From the NCBI GenBank assembly GCA_015152525.1, contig SUTU01000018.1:1-38225 (forward strand): a DNA stretch of 38,225 bases, in the 5' to 3' direction. The DNA comes from Cyanobacteria bacterium SIG28 (lineage in GTDB: Bacteria > Cyanobacteriota > Vampirovibrionia > Gastranaerophilales > Gastranaerophilaceae). The position numbers and the translations under genes were made by a program. The notes beneath the pieces are model-generated. The model ran no database searches. It saw only the letters and a list, made by a program, of their open reading frames with translations, and was not told the DNA's origin. Below, one piece after another: positions 33,692 through 38,225 of the stretch; the first letter of the stretch is position 1, and the number at the start of each line of letters is the position of its first letter.

Positions 33692-34300
33692 ATGAGAAAA
33701 CTCAACCTTGGTATTGTTGGAGTTCTAGTTCCTACAAAAGATGAAACTACAGTTAACGATGCAATCAAATCTCTTAATGGACAAATGTATTGGCTTCCAT
33801 GGGGATACAGGTTTGGTACGTTAACAAAAGTGTGCCAATATTTATATAAGAACGGTATTTGGAATTGTACTTCTAAAAAAACAGCTGGTAATGAAAAATT
33901 TTTTATTTATTCCTCTATTCCTGAATTTAGATATCCATTAGTTTTCTTTCACCACGATTCAAAAAGCCAAGGAGGACGTGGTTTGATATATTATAAATAT
34001 GAAATTGACAAAGTTATTATTGGCAAGGATTCTGCAATACCAATTAAAAATAAAGATATTAAATTTAAGCCTCTAAAGGAATGTAGTAAAGTTTGGTTTG
34101 GCATAACTAGAGTTTGCTCATTAGAACGTGAGGGTATAGATTTTGGGACTTTTGAAATACATTCTGAAATTACAGGTAAAGAAAAACGCTTTGTAGATAA
34201 ATATAAAGATGCAGCTTTTTTATATTATCAAGTTTTGCCGGTTATTGAACCATACCATAAGGATGAAGATGAACATTGTAATTGTTTAATTTGCCGTTAA
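33692..34300 (+). CDS. Hypothetical 202-aa protein
   Basis: No family is recognised. From ATG 33692 it begins MRKLNLGIVGVLVPTKDE and continues with a Trp/Tyr-rich segment (MYWLPWGYRFGTLTKVCQYLYKNGIWN), a KYEIDKVIIGKDSA middle and a Cys/His-rich end (HKDEDEHCNCLICR). No signal peptide is obvious. There is no Shine-Dalgarno; a TATAAT (33679-33684) ends 7 nt before the ATG, so a leaderless transcript is likely. The in-frame TTG at 33674 would sit at that -10 box and is not the start. Confidence 0.6.
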   Translation: MRKLNLGIVGVLVPTKDETTVNDAIKSLNGQMYWLPWGYRFGTLTKVCQYLYKNGIWNCTSKKTAGNEKFFIYSSIPEFRYPLVFFHHDSKSQGGRGLIYYKYEIDKVIIGKDSAIPIKNKDIKFKPLKECSKVWFGITRVCSLEREGIDFGTFEIHSEITGKEKRFVDKYKDAAFLYYQVLPVIEPYHKDEDEHCNCLICR

Positions 34301-34353
34301 TGATTTAGTTTTTCTACAACACATTCCGACACACTTCCCTCGAAAAGAGTTAT

Positions 34354-34375
34354 GTAGGGTGCATTGCAATGCACC
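34354..34375 (+). repeat. REP-like element 2
   Basis: GTAG then GGTGCATT/AATGCACC stem. It forms an inverted pair with the next element 18 bp away. Confidence 0.75.
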
Positions 34376-34393
34376 TTTATAATTTATCCTTTT

Positions 34394-34415
34394 CGTGCGT
34401 TACAACGCACGCTAC
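34394..34415 (-). repeat. REP-like element 3
   Basis: Minus-strand GTAG then CGTGCGTT/AACGCACG stem, inverted relative to the preceding element. Confidence 0.75.
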
Positions 34416-34470
34416 TTGTTAACCAGCTTCAAAATTCTCAAAAGTTACTTTTTACGGACTCGTCTTATTT

Positions 34471-34500
34471 TGTCATTCTCGAATCGAAGGTTCGGGAATC
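34471..34500 (+). repeat. TGTCAT-family hairpin, copy A
   Basis: TGTCATTCTCGAA...TTCGGGAATC forms a stem and matches the two copies at 38.1 kb in layout, with changed stem bases. A 14-bp direct repeat ACTTTTTACGGACT occurs at 34447 and 34557 on either side. Confidence 0.55.
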
Positions 34501-34507
34501 CAGTTAT

Positions 34508-34529
34508 GTAGGGTGCGTTTATACGCACC
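34508..34529 (+). repeat. REP-like element 4
   Basis: GTAG then GGTGCGT/ACGCACC stem with loop TTAT. Confidence 0.75.
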
Positions 34530-34720
34530 TTTTTAAAATCAAAATTCCCAATTTGGACTTTTTACGGACTAGGGGCAAATATTGAATCAGGATAGCTTTC
34601 CTTCCTAGATAGGGAGGATTAAGGTGGAGTAATGTGGAATTTTGAGTCCAATAAAAGTCCATTTTTGTCCAGTTTGGATTTTATTTTTCAACTCACTTTC
34701 AACTGCCATGATTTAGTATT

Positions 34721-34744
34721 GTTGGGCAAGTATGCCCAACTTAC
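34721..34744 (-). repeat. REP-like element 5 (GTAA variant)
   Basis: Minus-strand GTAA then GTTGGGCA/TGCCCAAC stem. The tetranucleotide differs by one base from the rest of the family. Confidence 0.65.
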
Positions 34745-34750
34745 AAAAAA

Positions 34751-34820
34751 GCACTTCCGACCAAAACGGATGTATTTTAACACTCAATTTGAGAAGAAAA
34801 AACAGTGGGTTTGAAAATTA
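34751..34820 (-). repeat. Dispersed non-coding module, copy A
   Basis: CTTCCGACCAAAACGGA, then TGTATTTTAACACTC and TTTGAGAAGAA...AACAGT. Related copies lie at 35546-35620 and, split by an insertion, at 36579-36700; partial copies at 35461 and 38080. Strand of origin is unknown. The gap 34301-34817 has no gene, only REP-like elements and this module. Confidence 0.6.
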
Positions 34821-35426
34821 AATTATATCTTCTGTCTTATAAATAAAATATCCTTCGTAATTGTAGCTTGCATCAATTCCTTTCATATAAACAAGTCTAT
34901 TGTTTATATCTTCGGTTAATGCTTGTCTTAAAAGTTCTTTTATTTCAACACTTTTAATCGGACTGCGTTCCATAGCTAACAAATAATCTTCTTTATCAAC
35001 CTTTGACCAGTCAACAACTTTACCAATTTCTTTTTTGAAGATTAAATCCAACCAAATACGAGTACTCCTGCCGTTACCTTCTCTGAATGGATGTGCTACA
35101 TTCATTTCTACATATTTATCAACAATTTCTTCAAATGTCGACTGTGGCATATTATCAATATGTTCTAAAGCTGGTTTTAGGTACATAACAGGTGCAAATC
35201 TAAAATTTCCTTTAGCAAGATTAACATCCCTTATTTCACCAACAAAGGGATAAATTTCGTCAAAAAGATGTTTGTGAATCTTAGAAAGTGAACTAAATTT
35301 CCCAGCCTCAAGAGAATCCAGAATTCCTTTTTCAAAAAGTTCTAATGCTTTTGTTTTGCTGATACGTTCTTCTTCTTTTGCAAGTTCTGCAGATTCAGTT
35401 ATGCCAAGTTTGTTTTCTAAAACCAT
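34818..35426 (-). CDS. Fic-domain AMP-transferase, autoinhibited type
   Basis: This 202-aa Fic/DOC protein has the complete active site HPFREGNGRSTR (H112 from ATG 35426), with the FRFAPVMYL flap upstream. Fic proteins transfer AMP or another phosphate-containing group to target proteins. The C-terminal ASYNYEGY holds S187-x3-E191-G192, matching the (S/T)xxxE(G/N) inhibitory motif of class III Fic proteins, whose Glu blocks ATP positioning. An N-terminal helical region precedes the core. The ATG at 35426 has Shine-Dalgarno AGAGGTG; the GTG at 35432 overlaps it. No separate antitoxin gene is adjacent, fitting self-inhibition. Confidence 0.88.
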   Translation of the reverse strand: MVLENKLGITESAELAKEEERISKTKALELFEKGILDSLEAGKFSSLSKIHKHLFDEIYPFVGEIRDVNLAKGNFRFAPVMYLKPALEHIDNMPQSTFEEIVDKYVEMNVAHPFREGNGRSTRIWLDLIFKKEIGKVVDWSKVDKEDYLLAMERSPIKSVEIKELLRQALTEDINNRLVYMKGIDASYNYEGYFIYKTEDII

Positions 35427-35505
35427 AAACACCTCTTTTATTTATTATAGCATAAAAAGTTTGTCGGTTTAAGAAGAAGGAGCAATGAATTTGAGAATTT
35501 TTGTT

Positions 35506-35529
35506 GGTGCATCAAACGATGCACCCTAC
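35506..35529 (-). repeat. REP-like element 6
   Basis: Minus-strand GTAG then GGTGCATC/GATGCACC stem. Confidence 0.75.
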
Positions 35530-35545
35530 CTGCTTACAAAATTTT

Positions 35546-35620
35546 ACTTCCGACCAAAACGGACAATAAATGTAAAATAACAGTCGGTTTGAGAAGAAAG
35601 AACAGAGATTTTGATAATTT
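35546..35620 (-). repeat. Dispersed non-coding module, copy B
   Basis: ACTTCCGACCAAAACGGA followed by CGGTTTGAGAAGAAAGAACAG, ending directly at REP-like element 7. The gap 35433-35668 is filled by this and two REP-like elements. Confidence 0.6.
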
Positions 35621-35622
35621 TT

Positions 35623-35644
35623 GGTGCAAAAAATTGCACCCTAC
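35623..35644 (-). repeat. REP-like element 7
   Basis: Minus-strand GTAG then GGTGCAA/TTGCACC stem. It ends 25 bp before the next coding start. Confidence 0.75.
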
Positions 35645-35654
35645 CAGCTTTTCT

Positions 35655-35662
35655 GATATGAT
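35655..35662 (+). promoter_or_regulatory. Extended -10 of the TPR/membrane gene
   Basis: TG-A-TATGAT (TATGAT 35657-35662) ends 6 nt before the ATG at 35669, predicting a leaderless message. No Shine-Dalgarno is present. Confidence 0.5.
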
Positions 35663-35668
35663 GCAAAC

Positions 35669-36337
35669 ATGAACTCACCAAATTTTATAAGCAGTATTGA
35701 TGATTGTTATAAGGCACTTGTTGTTAAAGATTACTGGGAACAGCCATCAACGGACACTTGCAAAAAAATTGTAAAATATTTAAACGAATATCTGCAAAAT
35801 AATCCAAATGACGCAAGAGCATACTATCTTCGCTCTATGGCAAAATTTCATTTGATGGATTTAATACCACCTGATTATTTTTGGCATACAGATAGTGAAT
35901 ACGCTAAAGGTAAAACATGGAATAAAGATGAAGCTTGGGAAGATTACAACACCGCAATAGGTATCGACCCTGATATAGTCAAAAAGAATCCTGATGTAAG
36001 AATAATTTGCGTAGGACATTCTACTGGATTGAAATATTATTTTAGAAAACCTTGTCTTGATGAAGAGTTTAATAAAATTATGAAAAACTCTCCAAACAAC
36101 GATTATTTTGTTTTTTGGGGATTTTTAATAATAGTTGTTTGCATTGGTAAAATTATGAGCCTTTTTGACAATATACCTGATATATATTATGCACCGATTG
36201 CGATATTTCTTATATTAGGTGTTTTCTATGTTATTATAAAACTTATCTGCACAAAAATAAAAGACCCTATTACTAAACTTCACAGAAAATGTTGCGAAAA
36301 AGTCGTAAGTGCAACTTATAACGAGTGGCATGGGTAA
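35669..36337 (+). CDS. TPR-like protein with two C-terminal membrane helices
   Basis: This 222-aa protein has an N-terminal half with a TPR-like unit (YLNEYLQNNPNDARAYYLRSMAKFHL, then DEAWEDYNTAIGIDPDIVK) and a C-terminal pair of transmembrane helices (about residues 148-165 and 172-193). The N-terminus has no signal peptide, so the TPR part likely faces the cytoplasm. The sequence ends with CCEKVVSATYNEWHG. No known family. The gene has an extended -10 box so close to its ATG that a leaderless mRNA is likely. Confidence 0.65.
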   Translation: MNSPNFISSIDDCYKALVVKDYWEQPSTDTCKKIVKYLNEYLQNNPNDARAYYLRSMAKFHLMDLIPPDYFWHTDSEYAKGKTWNKDEAWEDYNTAIGIDPDIVKKNPDVRIICVGHSTGLKYYFRKPCLDEEFNKIMKNSPNNDYFVFWGFLIIVVCIGKIMSLFDNIPDIYYAPIAIFLILGVFYVIIKLICTKIKDPITKLHRKCCEKVVSATYNEWHG

Positions 36338-36414
36338 AGTATGGAAGTTCGGTTTTCAATATAATGATAAATTTTAATTGCAAATATTAGACAATAACTG
36401 AAAACAAAAGTTGT

Positions 36415-36436
36415 GTAGGGTGCAATTATTTGCACC
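36415..36436 (+). repeat. REP-like element 8
   Basis: GTAG then GGTGCAA/TTGCACC stem, opposite orientation to element 7 but same stem. Confidence 0.75.
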
Positions 36437-36578
36437 AAATTTTCAAATTACCTATTTTTGTCCTTTTGTGTGATTTAGGTTTTATCGGAATTAGAGCTGA
36501 ATATTTACCCATTTAAAAGTCATTTAGCGGACATTTGTGTTACCAAAACCGGACATTTAGGACATTTTGAGTCAACTC

Positions 36579-36700
36579 ACTTCCGACCTTATTAAATCGG
36601 CAAAAAGCCGGATTACTTCGCCCTCAAAGGCTCGCAATAACATTAAACCCTTTGTATTTTAACACTCGGTTTGAGAAGAAAGAACAGTGAGTTTGATTAA
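36579..36700 (-). repeat. Dispersed non-coding module, copy C, interrupted
   Basis: CTTCCGACC at the left and TGTATTTTAACACTCGG...AAGAAAGAACAGTGAG at the right are separated by about 62 bp that contain the hairpin AATCGGC/GCCGGATT. It runs into REP-like element 9. The 590-bp gap 36338-36927 has no convincing gene, only this, two REP-like elements and a doubtful 37-codon frame. Confidence 0.55.
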
Positions 36701-36704
36701 TTTT

Positions 36705-36725
36705 GTTGGGTTACACCCAACCTAC
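36705..36725 (-). repeat. REP-like element 9
   Basis: Minus-strand GTAG then GTTGGGT/ACCCAAC stem. Confidence 0.75.
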
Positions 36726-36927
36726 AGACTTTGATATGGCACAAATTGATGTTGATTGCGAAAATGCCATAAAAGACTTAACTGCAAAAACAAGATTCCG
36801 AGCAATTCCTAATTGCTATTTTAAACTCAATTTTGCTACAAAAAAATAATTCCGTTTACAACTGCAAAAACCTAAAGCGAAAGGCTTATGGTTTCCATTG
36901 GGAGTTTGTGGAGTAAGGCGCGATAAA

Positions 36928-37254
36928 CTAACGGAGTTTACTTACAACTTTTACAGTATCTGTTAATGTTGCTCTTTTAAGACTATCTCTTACCATTTGT
37001 TGACCTTTAGCATAGTTTGTTCTGGCAATACTATCCATTCTTAAAGAGTCTTGTACTTGTTTTACAGCTTCTTCCCATGTTAAATTCTTCTCAACTGCTT
37101 CAATATACTTGTGAGGAGCTTTTTCCTTTATATATTCCCTATATGCCTCCTCTCTATCAAATTTATTATTAGGGATCGAGCAGTAAACTGCGGCAGATAT
37201 AGCTGCTGCTACAGCTACACCCCAACCAAGTAATATCTGTTTCTCTAATTTCAT
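36928..37254 (-). CDS. Small N-terminally anchored membrane protein
   Basis: This 108-aa protein has one hydrophobic segment (about residues 8-27, LLGWGVAVAAAISAAVYCSI) and then a highly charged helical tail (KFDREEAYREYIKEKAPHKY ... VQDSLRMDSIARTNYAKGQQMVRDSLKRA). It could be an uncleaved anchor with a periplasmic or cytoplasmic coiled-coil-like domain. GGAG lies about 12 nt upstream of the ATG. No family recognised. Confidence 0.6.
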   Translation of the reverse strand: MKLEKQILLGWGVAVAAAISAAVYCSIPNNKFDREEAYREYIKEKAPHKYIEAVEKNLTWEEAVKQVQDSLRMDSIARTNYAKGQQMVRDSLKRATLTDTVKVVSKLR

Positions 37255-37380
37255 TGTTATTTGTAACTCCTAGTTTTACATTTCTACAAAAATTATAAAA
37301 ACCGTAAATATTTTTTTTGCCTAAATCTTTACAATGTTAAGCCAACATGTTACTGCTTGCAAAAAACGGATAAAAACTTA

Positions 37381-37403
37381 AAAGTCGGGGTTAACCCGAC
37401 TTT
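37381..37403 (-). terminator. Terminator after the 126-aa gene
   Basis: AAAGTCGGG/CCCGACTTT stem (37381-37403). On the minus strand it is followed by TAAGTTTTT, immediately downstream of the stop codon of the gene at 37408. Confidence 0.7.
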
Positions 37404-37407
37404 ATTA

Positions 37408-37788
37408 TTATTTTAAATATTCTGAAAATTCTGCTGTTTTTCTTTGATAATTTGCATTGTTTGTATTTGCAATATTTAAAGGTGGCTCAGCTTTTGCTTG
37501 ACTAAATTTTCTAACCTCAGCCATTATGTTCTTTGCTTTTTCTACTCTTGCCAATTCTTCAGAATCGGTAATTTTTATAAACTCATCTAGTGGTAGAGCT
37601 TGACCTTTGTGTATAAAACGAAGTTTATCTCTTAAAGATTTATCTTGAGAAACTTTTTCGCAAAATGTTTGGAAAGGTTTTTCAATAAAGGCTTTTGCAT
37701 TAATTGGATTGGTCAAAACCTTTTTTGTTTCAATAGCTGACGGATTTTTTAATACCCCATAACGTGTTATTATTTTTGATACTTTCAT
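37408..37788 (-). CDS. Hypothetical 126-aa protein
   Basis: No family is recognised. It is basic, probably helical (KVSKIITRYGVLKNPSAIETKKVLTNPINAKAFIEKPFQTFCEK), without signal peptide or membrane segment, and ends in an Asn-rich linker (NIANTNNANYQRKTAEF). A strong AAGGAG precedes the ATG and a hairpin terminator follows the stop. It is a good gene by signals even though it lies among repeats. Confidence 0.65.
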   Translation of the reverse strand: MKVSKIITRYGVLKNPSAIETKKVLTNPINAKAFIEKPFQTFCEKVSQDKSLRDKLRFIHKGQALPLDEFIKITDSEELARVEKAKNIMAEVRKFSQAKAEPPLNIANTNNANYQRKTAEFSEYLK

Positions 37789-37831
37789 AATATGTACTCC
37801 TTAATACAACTGATTGTATCATAAATTAAAC

Positions 37832-37959
37832 TTATTTTATATTTTGTGCTACATCTTTTAAATCTGCTAAATTCTCAACTTCATATACAATTGCATTTTT
37901 ATATTGGCTTTCCATAGCTTTATCTAATTCAACACCAATTTTTGCTGTTCTTGCAGTTG
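37832..37959 (-). pseudogene. C-terminal fragment of a gene, broken at a REP-like element
   Basis: An open frame with coding-like composition ends in a normal stop (37832-37834) and reads TARTAKIGVELDKAMESQYK, then NAIVYEVENLADLKDVAQNIK. It has no usable start codon, and coding character ends exactly where REP-like element 10 begins. I read it as the 3' remnant of a gene cut by repeat insertion or deletion. Confidence 0.45.
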
Positions 37960-37980
37960 GTAGGTTGGGTAAAACCCAAC
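37960..37980 (+). repeat. REP-like element 10
   Basis: GTAG then GTTGGGT/ACCCAAC stem, same stem as element 9 in the opposite orientation. Confidence 0.75.
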
Positions 37981-38092
37981 AATAAAGAGCTAATTAGTGC
38001 AATTTTGTGCAAGGTTAGTGCAAAAGTGTGCAAAAAAGTGCAAGAAAAGACCGTTTTCGTCCAGTTTGGATTTCTAAACTTCCGACCATTTT

Positions 38093-38178
38093 TGTCATGC
38101 TGAACTCGTTTCAGCATCTTACCGACTTAGCGTATTTACTACATTCTGGTAAGATCCTGAAATAAATTCAGGATGACA
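38093..38178. repeat. Inverted pair of TGTCAT-family hairpins
   Basis: Copy B (38093-38123, plus) and copy C (38148-38178, minus) share TGTCAT-x-CTGAA...TTCAG-x-ATCTTACC. The middle stem base is G/C in one and C/G in the other, so pairing is kept. They face each other across 24 bp, like paired bacterial REPs. Confidence 0.65.
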
Positions 38179-38225
38179 TTTTTACTTTTGGCTTCCGACC
38201 AAACTACTCATTAAAACCCAACTAT

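Noticed and set aside
34364-34585. 73-codon plus-strand ORF
   Set aside because: It runs through several hairpin repeats and has no Shine-Dalgarno.
34632-34814. 60-codon plus-strand ORF
   Set aside because: It lies on the REP-like element and dispersed module; low-complexity translation.
36736-36849. Possible 37-codon plus-strand gene starting MAQIDVDCENAIKDL
   Set aside because: No ribosome binding site, starts 10 bp from a REP-like hairpin; could be a fragment but cannot be supported.
31943-38225. Prophage or integrative element
   Set aside because: XRE regulator, Fic and hypotheticals suggest accessory DNA, but no integrase, structural, relaxase or replication gene and no att duplication were seen; the Xer gene at 17.5 kb is in the core part and reads as housekeeping.

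Overview
This window reads as chromosomal DNA of a low-GC, diderm (Gram-negative type) bacterium. The envelope is indicated by an ADP-heptose/LPS-type GT9 glycosyltransferase, a lipobox lipoprotein, periplasmic proteins with signal peptides and a meso-DAP type MurE. Several unrelated proteins carry a short N-terminal NFK or FxG-type motif (GH77 enzyme, an 87-aa protein, the HEAT-like protein, phosphoglucose isomerase). From memory this habit fits the non-photosynthetic cyanobacterial sister clade Vampirovibrionia/Melainabacteria, order Gastranaerophilales. That placement is an inference from gene content and motif, not a database result.

Left edge to 0.9 kb: a transposase-like 5' relic, then tRNA-Asp(GUC) on the minus strand. 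The tRNA is preceded by three near-identical 103-bp tandem repeats. Each repeat holds a copy of the tRNA 5' 19 nt plus an inverted copy of its D arm, and a good promoter lies upstream of the whole array. 0.9-9.1 kb: UDP-xylose synthase, a membrane-anchored GH77-like glucanotransferase, a sugar O-acetyltransferase, and the minus-strand run ftsI-murE-nagA-NifX-like. 9.2-16 kb: a small lineage-type protein with a strong promoter, then a long minus-strand run of lipA, a histidine kinase, its response regulator, an activase-type ASKHA ATPase and an AGCS sodium:amino-acid symporter, with a lipoprotein/119-aa pair upstream. 16-22 kb: an M16 peptidase, a Xer recombinase, and the plus-strand operon 86-aa ORF-engB-WYL-WYL-coaX. 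22-28.9 kb: a Cys4 mini-protein, a HEAT-like protein, phosphoglucose isomerase, an ECF sigma module (ZAS-type anti-sigma, sigma, Spy/CpxP-like sensor) behind an ECF-style promoter, a structured RNA region, an overlooked 54-aa ORF, dCMP deaminase and two TPR proteins. 29-32 kb: tRNA-Pro(GGG), an acetolactate-synthase-like ThDP enzyme and a GT9 glycosyltransferase.

32-38.2 kb is a different landscape. Genes are sparse and mostly orphan: an XRE regulator with a 17-bp dyad over its start codon, a free-standing LuxR HTH, a Fic protein with a C-terminal autoinhibitory motif, a TPR/membrane protein and hypotheticals. The gaps are packed with dispersed hairpins. Ten are REP-like elements with a 5' GTAG (one GTAA) followed by a perfect stem whose sequence differs from copy to copy but stays paired. 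A second hairpin family (TGTCAT...) and a longer shared non-coding module are also present. No Y1/RAYT transposase, phage structural gene or CRISPR array is present here.

The most interesting signals are the tRNA-Asp-derived tandem array, the covarying REP-like family, the structured RNA near 26.5 kb, the self-complementary start of the XRE gene, and the ECF/CpxP-like module with its own candidate ECF promoter.
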